Shown here: one piece after another, positions 55,583 through 64,000 of the stretch
How positions within the stretch are numbered: the stretch's first letter is position 1
Layout of the letters: each line of letters starts with the position of its first letter
Assembly (NCBI GenBank): GCA_041874755.1
Contig: CP102611.1
Location: 2,232,001 to 2,296,000 of the forward strand
Direction of reading: 5' to 3'
DNA from: Chitinibacter sp. SCUT-21
GTDB taxonomy: Bacteria; Pseudomonadota; Gammaproteobacteria; Burkholderiales; Chitinibacteraceae
DNA length: 64,000 nucleotides
Notes under the pieces: generated by a model
Seen by the model: the letters and a program-made list of their open reading frames with translations, nothing else
What the model was told of the DNA's origin: nothing
Databases searched by the model: none
Made by a program: the position numbers and the translations under genes

Positions 55583-55823
55583 AATCTATTCCGATAATTT
55601 ATGTCTATCGGTATAGCACTTGCCTGCTTATTGATCCAATCCAAACGGGCGGGGCGAAGCGATGTGTTTAAAGTGATTGAATCCACCAAGTGATAGCAGG
55701 AACATGAATGATATTGAAGATTTACTTTCAGAAAACCTCACATTTTTTGCGCCATCATCTCGCCATTTATTCTTAATCCCGCGATAATTGCGACTCTTTG
55801 ATTTTCTTGTGGAAACCGCTGCG

Positions 55824-56822
55824 ATGATTCATCAGCACATGCTCAAATCTTATGTTTATCACGGCCTGACTGCGGGCCCGAAGCTGGTGGTGCTGGGGGC
55901 TGTGCATGGCAATGAGATTTGCGGGCCGATCGCGATTGAGCGGATTATGCGCGAGCTCGATGCGGGTGAATTGGTGCTGCAGCGTGGCCAAATTACCTTT
56001 ATTCCAATTACCAATCCATTGGCGCACGCCAAGAATGAACGTAATGGCGATCGTAATTTAAACCGCAATCTACGCCCCAATGCTTTGCCGCATGATTTTG
56101 AAGATCGCATCGCCAATATGCTGTGCCCGATTCTGGAGCAGCAAGACGTGTTGCTCGATTTACATTCAACAACTAACCCGCCGGGCGAGCCTTTCATCAT
56201 GCTCGGGCCAGAAAACAACGATGGTGAATTGTCGCCATTTGCCCGCGCTGCTGAAGAAGAAGCGCTGGCAGTGCGCTTGGGGCCAAAACGCATTGTAGAA
56301 GGCTGGTTGGAAACCTACGCCGAAGGCGTCAAACACCGCCTAGCCAATAGTAATGCCAGCGAGCGTGCCCAGATGCTCAGTACCGATCCAAGCTACGGCG
56401 TTGGCACGACAGAATACACGCGCGCGCACGGCGGGATTTCGCTCACGCTCGAATGTGGTCAGCACCTAGACGCTGATGCACCCGAAGTCGCCTATCAAGC
56501 CATTCGCAATACCATAGCGCAACTGCACCTGGCCGATTTGCCTGCGCCGCAAGTGCAAACCGAGTTTGAATTACTCAAGCTCACTCAAGTGATCGACCGC
56601 CATGATGTGGGCGATGCGTTCGTCAAAACCTGGGCTAGCTTTGATAAGCTACAGGCCGGTGAAATCATTGGTCATCGTGCTGACGGCAGTGCGGTAACGG
56701 CACCAGCCGATGGCTATATTTTGTTCCCCAATCCCGCGGCCAATCCGGGTAATGAATGGTTTTACTTTGCCCAGCATAGCGATCGCTTGGTTGATGGTAT
56801 GAAATCTACGCGTTATAGCTAG
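55824..56822 (+). CDS. succinylglutamate desuccinylase/aspartoacylase family deacylase
   Basis: The start at ATG 55824 follows TGTGGAAACC; a TTG 36 bases upstream is less likely. 332 residues. AstE/AspA zinc motifs are present: LGAVHGNEICGPIA (HxxE), NRNLRPN with the substrate-binding Arg/Asn, DVLLDLHSTTNPPG (third His) and ISLTLECGQHLD with the catalytic Glu. It is cytoplasmic and probably removes an acyl group from an N-acyl amino acid. The C-terminal 80 residues form a beta domain typical of the family. No arginine succinyltransferase genes lie near, so AstE itself is not implied. It is monocistronic with a strong terminator. Confidence 0.85.
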   Translation: MIHQHMLKSYVYHGLTAGPKLVVLGAVHGNEICGPIAIERIMRELDAGELVLQRGQITFIPITNPLAHAKNERNGDRNLNRNLRPNALPHDFEDRIANMLCPILEQQDVLLDLHSTTNPPGEPFIMLGPENNDGELSPFARAAEEEALAVRLGPKRIVEGWLETYAEGVKHRLANSNASERAQMLSTDPSYGVGTTEYTRAHGGISLTLECGQHLDADAPEVAYQAIRNTIAQLHLADLPAPQVQTEFELLKLTQVIDRHDVGDAFVKTWASFDKLQAGEIIGHRADGSAVTAPADGYILFPNPAANPGNEWFYFAQHSDRLVDGMKSTRYS

Positions 56823-56874
56823 GTATATGTCTATAGGTTATTAGAAATAAAGTTTGTAGCGCTATACATCTAAG

Positions 56875-56903
56875 CCGTGGTCGTTGACCACGGTTTTTTT
56901 TTT
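56875..56903 (+). terminator. terminator of the AstE/AspA-like gene
   Basis: CCGTGGTC, loop GTT, GACCACGG and then ten T. A perfect, strong intrinsic terminator. It separates this gene from the chemotaxis cluster. Confidence 0.92.
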
Positions 56904-57027
56904 GCGACTCATTGCGCGATATTGATTGCCATTTTCCTGTTCCCTCCATCGATTGGTGAGATTTGTCAGCACCACTAAAAATGCTCTGCTAAAACTTTGA
57001 GGTAGAGAGTCATTTTGAGGTGATGTC

Positions 57028-58170
57028 ATGTCGAGCAAACGCACCATTAGCGCAGGGATTGGATTGGGGCTCGTTTTAGCAGTTAGCGCTGTTTTGATGG
57101 GCTCGCCGTGGGGGGTTGCGGTCTTGATCGTATTGGCGATGACTGGGTTTGCGGTGTGGGCCGCTAGCCAGTCGCTGCCGATCGCCTCTTTGGTCGGCGA
57201 AGAAAAACCACATGCATCCCCATTGGATGAGTTTGCTCGAACTTGGCAGGACTTATTGCGCGATTTATTGCCAGTTTGGCGGCGTAATATCGAAACCAGC
57301 CGCGAGCAAACGGAAAATGCCATTGGTAATTTGGCAACACGTTTTAGTGAAATCAATCAGCAATTGCATCGTGCGGTGCAGTTGTCGAGCGGTGGCCAGG
57401 GTGGCCAAGGCGCGATTCAGCAGATTATTACTGATGCGCAAACTCAGCTTAGTGCCATCGTGACTTCGCTCAATCAATCGGTGCAAGCTCGCGAATCGAT
57501 GCTGAACGAGATTCATGGATTAGCTAGCTTTACCGGCGAATTAAAAAACATGGCCAGCTCGGTCAGTGCCATTGCTAATCAAACTAATCTCTTGGCGCTC
57601 AATGCCGCCATTGAGGCGGCGCGGGCGGGGGAGTCCGGGCGTGGTTTTGCAGTGGTGGCCGATGAAGTGCGCAAATTGTCTAATCTATCGGGCGACACTG
57701 GTAAACACATCACCAGCAAAGTAGAGCTGATTCATCAGGCGATGAGCAACACGCTATCGATGACGCAGCAACTCTCCGAGGAAGAAAGCCGCATGATTGC
57801 GAACGCCGAATCAGTGATCGAAGGCGTGATTGCCAGCTTTCAGCAAGCGGCAGTCTCACTCAATGAAAACGTGGCAATGCTGGAGGCCGAAAGCCGCGCA
57901 GTGAGTCACGAAGTTGAAGATGTCTTAGTCAATTTGCAGTTTCAAGATCGGGTCAGCCAAATTCAAGGCCACGTAGTCGCCAATATGAATAAATTGCACG
58001 AGCACATGAGCCAAGCCGATTTAAGCCGCGCTCAATTTGTTTTGCCCGATAAGCAACAATGGCTTACCGAACTAGAGCGCACCTATACCACCATGGAGCA
58101 AAAGGCGCTGCATCATGGTTCATCAGGCTCAACGAGCAATACCCCTGCAACATCGGTTGATTTCTTTTAA
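57028..58170 (+). CDS. methyl-accepting chemotaxis-like protein without periplasmic sensor domain
   Basis: A 380-residue protein with two closely spaced N-terminal membrane helices (about 9-24 and 28-46) and no periplasmic domain between them. A cytoplasmic helical region follows (about 60-160), then a shortened signalling module whose tip reads [20 protein letters not shown]. It has no HAMP domain. The C-terminal region includes [20 protein letters not shown], a motif common in receptors linked to cell-envelope or energy sensing, and ends SVDFF. It leads the chemotaxis operon: only 9 bases separate it from cheY. It could sense membrane state or redox rather than a ligand. Confidence 0.85.
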   Translation: MSSKRTISAGIGLGLVLAVSAVLMGSPWGVAVLIVLAMTGFAVWAASQSLPIASLVGEEKPHASPLDEFARTWQDLLRDLLPVWRRNIETSREQTENAIGNLATRFSEINQQLHRAVQLSSGGQGGQGAIQQIITDAQTQLSAIVTSLNQSVQARESMLNEIHGLASFTGELKNMASSVSAIANQTNLLALNAAIEAARAGESGRGFAVVADEVRKLSNLSGDTGKHITSKVELIHQAMSNTLSMTQQLSEEESRMIANAESVIEGVIASFQQAAVSLNENVAMLEAESRAVSHEVEDVLVNLQFQDRVSQIQGHVVANMNKLHEHMSQADLSRAQFVLPDKQQWLTELERTYTTMEQKALHHGSSGSTSNTPATSVDFF

Positions 58171-58179
58171 GGAGGCAGT

Positions 58180-58548
58180 ATGGCAAAGACCATTCTGATT
58201 GTGGACGATTCATCCAGCTTGCGCACCGTGGTCAGTATTGCCCTCAAAGGCGCGGGTTACGATGTCATCGAGGCGTGTGATGGCAAGGACGCATTAAGTA
58301 AATGCAACGGCCAGAAATTCAATCTGATCGTTTCCGACGTCAATATGCCCAATATGGACGGCATTACCTTTGTTAGCCAATTGAAACAAATGGCAGCCTA
58401 TAAATTCACCCCCGTGATTATGCTGACCACCGAGGCCGACGAGAGCAAAAAAGCTGCGGGTAAAGCTGCAGGTGCCCGCGCTTGGGTCGTTAAGCCATTT
58501 CAGCCGCCAATCTTGCTCGATGCCATTGCCAAATTGGTTTTGCCATAG
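58180..58548 (+). CDS. cheY: CheY-like response regulator
   Basis: A 122-residue single receiver domain. Key residues are present: Asp9 and Asp10 in IVDDSS, phospho-acceptor Asp53 in SDVNMPNMDG, Thr83/84 in LTTEA and the Lys in VVKPFQP. There is no output domain. Position between a receptor gene and STAS/cheA genes indicates it is the phospho-acceptor of this CheA. It may drive a flagellar or type IV pilus motor. The ribosome site AAGGAGG precedes ATG 58180. The tail QPPILLDAIAKLVLP is normal for CheY. Confidence 0.92.
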   Translation: MAKTILIVDDSSSLRTVVSIALKGAGYDVIEACDGKDALSKCNGQKFNLIVSDVNMPNMDGITFVSQLKQMAAYKFTPVIMLTTEADESKKAAGKAAGARAWVVKPFQPPILLDAIAKLVLP

Positions 58549-58557
58549 GGGGTTGTC

Positions 58558-58848
58558 ATGCTGAAAACCATTACGCTTGACGGTGAGCAAACCATTTATC
58601 AAGCAGGTGAAACGCACCAACTGTTTGTACAGGCGTTGAAAGATTCGGAGCAAGAGATTGTGGTCGATTTATCGCACATTACCGAGGCCGATAGCAGTTT
58701 GCTGCAAATCTTGATCTGGCTGCAACACGAAGGTGTGCGTCTCAATCGACCTGTGCAATTGCTCAACCCATCGCATGCCATAAAAGACGTGATCGGCTTG
58801 CTAGGGCTGCACGCCTCGTTCCCGGCTGATTTTGGAGCTACATCATGA
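58558..58848 (+). CDS. STAS domain protein
   Basis: A 96-residue single STAS domain: an initial strand LDGEQTIYQAGETHQLF, EIVVDLSHITEADSSLLQIL with the Ser region phosphorylated in SpoIIAA-type proteins, and a final helix SHAIKDVIGLLGL. The position normally phosphorylated is in ADSSLLQ. Small STAS proteins of this type are found in chemosensory operons beside cheY and cheA and may tune CheA output. The stop overlaps the cheA start by 4 bases (ATGA). No partner kinase of the SpoIIAB type is present in the window. Confidence 0.85.
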   Translation: MLKTITLDGEQTIYQAGETHQLFVQALKDSEQEIVVDLSHITEADSSLLQILIWLQHEGVRLNRPVQLLNPSHAIKDVIGLLGLHASFPADFGATS

Positions 58849-60992
58849 GTCAAGATTATGATCACGCCATCCCCGCTTTTCTGGATGAAGCCAACGAGCT
58901 ACTGATCGCGATGGAAAGCATCTTGATGGAGGTGCAAGGCAACCAGCCCGATGATGAGCAGCTCAATGCTATGTTCCGGGCCATGCATACCATCAAAGGC
59001 TCATCGGGTCTGTTTGGCCTAGAGCCGATTGTGTATTTCACGCACGAAGCAGAAAATATTTTGGATGCACTGCGTTCGGGCGAGCTGCAATTTGACGATG
59101 AGCTCAGTGGCTTATTGCTGCAATGTCACGATCATGTAAAGGCGATGTTGGCCGTGATTGATGATCGCGTGCAGCTACAAGCCATTCAGCATCCGCCCTT
59201 AATCGAAGAGCTGAAAGAATATTACCAACGCCATACCGGCGTAACTGCCGCTGCCGACGTGGTGCAGAGCGAGCCTACTGAGGCGGTGGCGGCGCATAGT
59301 TGGCTGTTGTCCTTGCGCTTTGCAGGGGATGTGCTGTGTAACGGCATGGATCCGCTGTCGTTTATTCGCTATCTCAAATCGATCGGCCAAATCTCTGCCA
59401 TCGAGCCGGTTCTTACGCGTTTTCCGCAGGGTGAAGCATTCGATCCCGAAGTGAATTATTTGCGCTACGAGCTGATTTTTGCCGGCGAAGTGGAATTAGC
59501 AAAGTTATACGACGTGTTCGAGTTCGTGCGCGAAGATAGCCAAATCCATATTATTCCCTTGCATGAGGCAGCCACCTCGTTCCAATTGATTACGGCTGGT
59601 CAATCGCCCGAGGAGTGCCAGGCCGTGGCTGAGGCGTGGCTGAAGTTGGGAATTGGCGTTGATCATGCGGTGGCATTTGCGCCAACGCCGTCGGCGATGG
59701 CGAGCGAAGACGCCGTCGCACCTGAACGCACCTTTGCGCTAGCGGCCAAAATTGCTAGCGGTGCCGTGGTGGTGAAAACCGAGCAAAAAGTGGCTAAGCC
59801 CAGCGAGACCAAGTTCATCAAAGTTGAAGCGAGCAAGCTGGATAATTTGATTAATTTAATCGGCGAGTTGGTCATTGCTGGGGCAGCCGCGAATCTGATC
59901 GCGCGCAAATCGGGGCAAAGTGCGCAAATTGAATCGACAGCCACCATCGCCAGCTTGATCGAGCAAATTCGTGCCGGCACTTTATCGATGCGTATGGTGC
60001 AGATCGGCGAGATTTTTGGCCGTTTTCCACGCGTGGTGCGTGATGTATCCAAAGAATTAGGCAAAAACATCGAGCTACATATCAGTGGAGCGGAAACCGA
60101 GTTGGATAAATCGATGGTGGAAAAGCTGGGCGATCCACTAATGCACATTGTGCGCAACGCGATCGATCACGGCATTGAAGCGGCCGATATGCGCGAGCAA
60201 GCGGGTAAGCCGGTAGTTGGTAATGTCTGGCTCAATGCCTACCACGAGTCAGGCAGTATTGTGATTGAAGTGGCCGACGATGGTGGCGGCCTGCGTAAGG
60301 ACAAAATTCTCGCTAAAGCCATCAGCAATGGCTTGATCAGTGCAGATCAAGTATTGAGCGATAGCGATGTGTATAAGCTGATTTTCGAGCCTGGGTTTTC
60401 TACCGCCGAGCAAGTGAGCAATATTTCGGGTCGTGGCGTCGGGATGGATGTTGTCAAACGGGGCTTGGAAGCATTGCGCGGCACGATTGATATCGATTCT
60501 GTTGTGGGTGAAGGCACGCATTTTCGGATTCGCCTGCCGCTAACCTTGGCGATTATCGACGGCTTCTTGGTGCAGATTGGCAAATCAACCTTTGTGATTC
60601 CGCTCGAAGTCGTCGTCGAATGTATCGAGCTGCCAGACGACATTAGCTCGGACGGCACCCACGCTTACCTGAATTTGCGCGGCGAAGTTTTGCCCGTCTT
60701 GAACCTGAGCGAGTTTCTCGAATTGGGTGAGCCGCCGGGCAAGCGCCAAAATGTGGTCGTCGTCAATTATGGCGAGAGCAAAGCAGGCTTGTTGGTTGAT
60801 AGTTTGTTGGGCGAATTCCAGACCGTGATTAAGCCACTTGGCACCCTCTTTAGTCATCTACGGGCAATTAGCGGCTCAACCATTTTGGGCTCGGGCGAAG
60901 TGGCACTGATTTTAGACGTTCCCTCATTGATTCAATTTGCAACCCAAAAAGAAAGTGAAGCTTTTAATCATTCAGCTGAAGTATCGAAGTAA
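58845..60992 (+). CDS. cheA: chemotaxis histidine kinase CheA
   Basis: A 715-residue kinase. The Hpt domain has phospho-His48 (FRAMHTIKGSSGLF). A linker/P2-like region spans about 130-320. Dimerisation domain P3 begins FIKVEASKLDNLINLIGELV. The ATPase domain has N-box HIVRNAIDHGIE, DDGGGL and SGRGVGMDVV. The C-terminal CheW-like domain contains LPLTLAIIDGFLVQIG and LNLRGEVLPVLNLS. All five domains and catalytic motifs are intact. It couples receptors to CheY and, probably, CheB outside the window. The start overlaps the STAS gene; a GGGTATA-bounded 49-bp unit follows the stop. Confidence 0.96.
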   Translation: MSQDYDHAIPAFLDEANELLIAMESILMEVQGNQPDDEQLNAMFRAMHTIKGSSGLFGLEPIVYFTHEAENILDALRSGELQFDDELSGLLLQCHDHVKAMLAVIDDRVQLQAIQHPPLIEELKEYYQRHTGVTAAADVVQSEPTEAVAAHSWLLSLRFAGDVLCNGMDPLSFIRYLKSIGQISAIEPVLTRFPQGEAFDPEVNYLRYELIFAGEVELAKLYDVFEFVREDSQIHIIPLHEAATSFQLITAGQSPEECQAVAEAWLKLGIGVDHAVAFAPTPSAMASEDAVAPERTFALAAKIASGAVVVKTEQKVAKPSETKFIKVEASKLDNLINLIGELVIAGAAANLIARKSGQSAQIESTATIASLIEQIRAGTLSMRMVQIGEIFGRFPRVVRDVSKELGKNIELHISGAETELDKSMVEKLGDPLMHIVRNAIDHGIEAADMREQAGKPVVGNVWLNAYHESGSIVIEVADDGGGLRKDKILAKAISNGLISADQVLSDSDVYKLIFEPGFSTAEQVSNISGRGVGMDVVKRGLEALRGTIDIDSVVGEGTHFRIRLPLTLAIIDGFLVQIGKSTFVIPLEVVVECIELPDDISSDGTHAYLNLRGEVLPVLNLSEFLELGEPPGKRQNVVVVNYGESKAGLLVDSLLGEFQTVIKPLGTLFSHLRAISGSTILGSGEVALILDVPSLIQFATQKESEAFNHSAEVSK

Positions 60993-61004
60993 AAGATAGC
61001 CAAC

Positions 61005-61053
61005 GGGTATATCTATATATGCCTTTATTTTATTGGCTTGTTGGCTTATACCC
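61005..61053. repeat. 49-bp inverted-repeat unit with GGGTATA ends
   Basis: GGGTATA (61005-61011) and TATACCC (61047-61053) bound 35 bases. The length equals that of the unit at 19128-19176, though the interior differs. A partly interleaved second pair, AGCCAAC and GTTGGCT, is also present here. It lies between the cheA stop and the next receptor gene. Confidence 0.5.
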
Positions 61054-61083
61054 AATGAATATAATCTGGTTTTGGAGATGAAC

Positions 61084-62736
61084 ATGAACAAGCAAATGTC
61101 GGTTGCCACCCGTTTGATTTTGGGCTTCGGTATTGTACTGGCCCTATTGGTATTGTGTGTTTTTGTTGCCATGCGCGGATATAGCTCGCTCAATGAAAGC
61201 TTGAGTGAAATTGTGAATGACAATAACTACAAAATGGCCAACGCCAGAAAGATGGTTGCGGCAGGGCAAGAAATGCGCGCGCATTATCGCACCGTGATCA
61301 TTGTGACCGATGATGAGGCGGCCAACCAAAAAGCCGTTGATTCGTACAATAAAGCCAAAGCGCGTTGGGACGAAGGTTTAAAAAATCTAAAGGATAAAAT
61401 TTCTCAGACGGGACGACCTGATGAAAAAGAAATCCTTGCCGAAATTGAAAAATTATTGCCTGAGGCGCGTGCGTCTGCGGATCAAACTATTGTATTAGGG
61501 GCGCAAGATCGTACCGAAGAAGCAAAGGCCTTATTGCTTGCTAAATCGAGCCCACTGAATGCAACTCTAAATGACGCTGTTGATAAAATGGCAGATTTAG
61601 AAACCGCGATTAATGACGAAGCGGCAAAAGAAGCACAACTCCAATACAACTCCTCAGTCAATCAATTAATCACCGTGGCCGCAGTCGCCATTGCAGCCGC
61701 TTGTTTGATCGTATTCCTGATTGTGCGCAACCTGACTCGCACCTTGGGCGGCGAGCCGCATTATGTGGCCGAAATTATGCGCGAATTTTCGAATGGCAAT
61801 TTGATGGTTAAGGTTGATTTAAAACCGGGAGACAACTCCAGCTTGGCTGCGTCGATTGCCCAAACCTTGGAAAAGCTGCGCAATATTATTAGCGATGTGA
61901 AATCCAGTGCTGATAATTTGTCGTCTGCCTCGATTCAGCTGAGCTCAACCTCGCAATCGCTGTCGCAAACGTCGGCGCAATCGGCGGCCAGCGTGGAGCA
62001 AACTTCGGCCTCGATCGAGGAAATGTCTTCATCCATCAATCAAACCAGCGACAACGCCAAAGTTACCGAAAGCATCGCCAATAAAGCCGCGCGCGAAGCG
62101 GCTGACGGTGGCGAAACTGTGCGCCATACCGTGACTGCAATGCGCCAAATCGCCGACAAAATCAGCATTATCGATGACATTGCCTATCAAACGAATCTGC
62201 TCGCGCTCAACGCCGCGATTGAGGCTGCGCGTGCTGGCGAGCAAGGTAAAGGCTTTGCCGTGGTAGCGGCCGAAGTGCGTAAATTGGCCGAGCGCAGCCA
62301 AGTGGCGGCGCAAGACATTGGCGAGGTGGCCAGCAGCAGCGTGAAACTGGCTGAACGCGCCGGTGAATTGCTCGAAGAGATGGTGCGCTCTAGCTCGAAA
62401 ACGGCTGATTTGGTACAGGAAATCTCCGCCGCCGCCACCGAACAAGCCACTGGGGTGAATCAAGTTAATTCGGCTGTGCAGCAAATTAATACTGCCACCC
62501 AGCAAAACTCGTCTTCGAGCGAAGAATTGGCATCTACCGCAGAAGAGTTGAGCGGTCAGGCCGAGAACCTGCAAGATTTGATTTCCTTCTTCCGCATTGA
62601 TGACACCCCAATGCGTCGGCGTAATGGTGCGCGTCGTAGCAATGCGAATAACGGCTCCACCGCGGTGACAAAAAGTTATGTGCTAGGTAATAAAAGCAGT
62701 TCGGATGTGGATGAAGGTGATTTCACCCGTTTCTAA
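61084..62736 (+). CDS. methyl-accepting chemotaxis protein, four-helix-bundle type
   Basis: The start at ATG 61084 lies 6 bases after GGAG; an ATG at 61078 is too close. 550 residues. A membrane helix (about 10-30) is followed by a helical-bundle periplasmic domain ([40 protein letters not shown]), a second helix (about 195-216), HAMP and a full signalling domain. The tip sequence is [20 protein letters not shown]. The end is VDEGDFTRF rather than the NWETF CheR-docking pentapeptide. It belongs to the cheA-cheW cluster. The ligand is unknown. Confidence 0.92.
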   Translation: MNKQMSVATRLILGFGIVLALLVLCVFVAMRGYSSLNESLSEIVNDNNYKMANARKMVAAGQEMRAHYRTVIIVTDDEAANQKAVDSYNKAKARWDEGLKNLKDKISQTGRPDEKEILAEIEKLLPEARASADQTIVLGAQDRTEEAKALLLAKSSPLNATLNDAVDKMADLETAINDEAAKEAQLQYNSSVNQLITVAAVAIAAACLIVFLIVRNLTRTLGGEPHYVAEIMREFSNGNLMVKVDLKPGDNSSLAASIAQTLEKLRNIISDVKSSADNLSSASIQLSSTSQSLSQTSAQSAASVEQTSASIEEMSSSINQTSDNAKVTESIANKAAREAADGGETVRHTVTAMRQIADKISIIDDIAYQTNLLALNAAIEAARAGEQGKGFAVVAAEVRKLAERSQVAAQDIGEVASSSVKLAERAGELLEEMVRSSSKTADLVQEISAAATEQATGVNQVNSAVQQINTATQQNSSSSEELASTAEELSGQAENLQDLISFFRIDDTPMRRRNGARRSNANNGSTAVTKSYVLGNKSSSDVDEGDFTRF

Positions 62737-62802
62737 TGATGGTCAAGCAAGCGGTGCGCGAGTTGCACCGCCACGATTTGCACATCAAACAGGAGAAGCA
62801 TG

Positions 62803-63390
62803 ATGGGAGCATTAGCCCTCAAAACGGGAAAAAATCAAAGCGCAGCCACTGAAGTGCATTTGGATATTTCCCAATATTTAACCTTTCAATTGTGCGGCGA
62901 AACCTTTGCCATCGGTATTTTGGCGATCAAAGAGTTATTGGAATATATGCCAATGACCCAAGTGCCAATGATGCCTAGCTTTGTGCGTGGGGTGATGAAT
63001 TTGCGCGGAGCTGTCGTGCCGGTGATTGATTTATCGCTGCGCTTTGGCAAGGGTGAAACCATGGTACAACGCCGTACTTGCGTGGTGATTGTTGAAGTTG
63101 AGCACGAAGGACAGCAGCAATATTTTGGTGTGTTAGTGGATGCTGTGCATGAAGTACTGGCGATTCCCGATTCAGACATCGTTGCCGCGCCGCAATTTGG
63201 CAATCACATTCGCAGCGACTTTATTGCTGGCATGGCAAAGGTGCAAAACAAGTTCGTTGTATTGCTTGATTTGAGTCGTGCCTTGTCGGTGGAAGAAATG
63301 TCGCAATTGGCGATGATCGATGAGGCTAGCTTGGAGTTCGCCGAGGAGATCGCGAGTGAGCATGGCAATGCGGAGCATGATGGGCTATGA
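62803..63390 (+). CDS. cheW: chemotaxis adaptor CheW
   Basis: About 195 residues. The AGGAG at 62791 best fits the ATG at 62803, though an ATG one codon earlier is possible. After a 25-residue N-terminal extension comes one CheW domain: YLTFQLCGETFAIGILAIKE, the receptor/kinase-binding FVRGVMNLRGAVVPVIDLSL and GVLVDAVHEVLAIPDS. The C-terminus adds an acidic helix (FAEEIASEHGNAEHD). It bridges the receptors and CheA. It overlaps cheR by 4 bases. Confidence 0.93.
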   Translation: MGALALKTGKNQSAATEVHLDISQYLTFQLCGETFAIGILAIKELLEYMPMTQVPMMPSFVRGVMNLRGAVVPVIDLSLRFGKGETMVQRRTCVVIVEVEHEGQQQYFGVLVDAVHEVLAIPDSDIVAAPQFGNHIRSDFIAGMAKVQNKFVVLLDLSRALSVEEMSQLAMIDEASLEFAEEIASEHGNAEHDGL

Positions 63391-64000
63391 ATTTGAGCGA
63401 TGCGACGTTTCAGCGCTATAGCCAGTGGATGAAGGCACAAACAGGCGTACACCTGGCCGACATCAAAAAAACCTTGGTCAATCAGCGCTTGATGCGTCGC
63501 CTGCAAGCACGCAAAGTCGATACGTTTGAAGCCTATTTTCGGATTTTGACGCACAAAGATGAAGAGGCCGAGCGACAAATCGCGCTGGATTTACTCACGA
63601 CCCACGAAACATTTTTCTTTCGAGAGCCCAAGCATTTTGAATGGCTGAGGCTATTCCTAATGCGTCCACGCCCCAATTCGCAAGTTTTGCGGATTTGGAG
63701 TGCGGCGGCTTCCAGCGGGGAAGAGGTCTGGAGCATTGCCATGATGCTCTCTGATTGCATGGGAATGAATGGCAATTGGCAATTGTTGGGCACCGATATT
63801 AGTCAGCCCGTTCTGGATAAAGCGCGGGCGGGCCATTACGTGATGAATCGCTGCGATGGTATTCCACGCAACTATTTGAAAGAGTATTGCTTAAAAGGGC
63901 AGGGTAAGCAGGCGAATACCCTGTTAATCATGCGGGAATTACGTCACCGTGTTGATTTTAAAGTGATCAATTTGAACGAAGATTTGCCCAGTATGGCGCC
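63387..64000 (+). CDS. cheR: chemotaxis methyltransferase CheR, partial (3' end outside window)
   Basis: The first 204 codons of a CheR. The N-terminal helical domain is SDATFQRYSQWMKAQTGVHL, and TTHETFFFREPKHFEWL is the canonical CheR motif. The SAM-binding start RIWSAAASSGEEVWSIAMML has Ala-Ala-Ser-Ser before GEE, where most members read CSTGEE. A region near LLGTDISQPVLDKARAG then continues the Rossmann fold. The reading frame is open to the window end. It methylates receptor glutamates with S-adenosylmethionine. The start overlaps the cheW stop in ATGA. Confidence 0.93.
   Translation, partial: MNLSDATFQRYSQWMKAQTGVHLADIKKTLVNQRLMRRLQARKVDTFEAYFRILTHKDEEAERQIALDLLTTHETFFFREPKHFEWLRLFLMRPRPNSQVLRIWSAAASSGEEVWSIAMMLSDCMGMNGNWQLLGTDISQPVLDKARAGHYVMNRCDGIPRNYLKEYCLKGQGKQANTLLIMRELRHRVDFKVINLNEDLPSMA

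Overview
The window looks like chromosome of a Gram-negative betaproteobacterium, probably order Neisseriales and plausibly a chitin-associated genus of the Chitinibacteraceae. I infer this from the 16S/23S style, the anaerobic ubiquinone genes ubiUVT, the type IV pilus motor PilU, and a secreted subtilase with two chitin-binding-type modules. The taxon is an inference from content; no database was searched. Gene density is normal, base composition is close to even, and I see no phage, insertion sequence, integrase or CRISPR array.

Layout. 1-1.4 kb: a YtrA-type GntR regulator, an ABC ATPase and a permease cut by the window edge. 1.65-4.9 kb: a DUF1501/DUF1800 pair. 5.3-9.5 kb: a YqhD-like aldehyde reductase and a NemR-like TetR regulator sharing a palindromic operator, then an exported amidohydrolase. 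9.6-16.2 kb: pilU, secA, an M23 peptidase, a DUF721/DciA-like gene, a candidate small RNA and uppP. 16.4-24 kb: an M14-type deacylase and a pgtP/pgtABC-like phosphoglycerate uptake and sensing locus. 24.3-29.2 kb: HD-GYP, EamA and globin genes, then a stand-alone prodomain-like lipoprotein beside the chitin-binding subtilase. 29.8-37 kb: a chemoreceptor, a modABC operon with a DUF2750 gene inside it, and a degenerate GGDEF protein. 37-45 kb: a Fur-box-associated methyltransferase-like gene, ecotin, an orphan solute-binding protein, an AGCS symporter, a MocR regulator and a five-gene small-enzyme cluster.

45.1-51.2 kb is a complete rRNA operon in the order 16S, tRNA-Ile(GAT), tRNA-Ala(TGC), 23S, 5S, 5S. 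It has a recognisable promoter and boxA sites, and a second 5S gene behind its own terminator. 51.2-56.8 kb holds ubiUVT, a short 6-phosphogluconate dehydrogenase, another orphan binding protein and an AstE/AspA-like deacylase. 57-64 kb is a chemosensory cluster: membrane receptor, CheY, STAS protein, CheA, receptor, CheW and CheR, with CheR truncated by the window end.

The most interesting items are these. (i) A lipoprotein resembling only the inhibitory prodomain of the neighbouring subtilase. (ii) A candidate C-rich, anti-Shine-Dalgarno small RNA divergent from uppP. (iii) Identical NemR-type operators at the regulator and the aldehyde reductase. (iv) An enriched, mostly intergenic GGGTATAT motif that twice forms 49-bp inverted-repeat units. 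(v) DUF2750 inside the molybdate operon. (vi) A sigma54-type regulator (PgtA-like) without its ATPase and sigma54-contact motifs.
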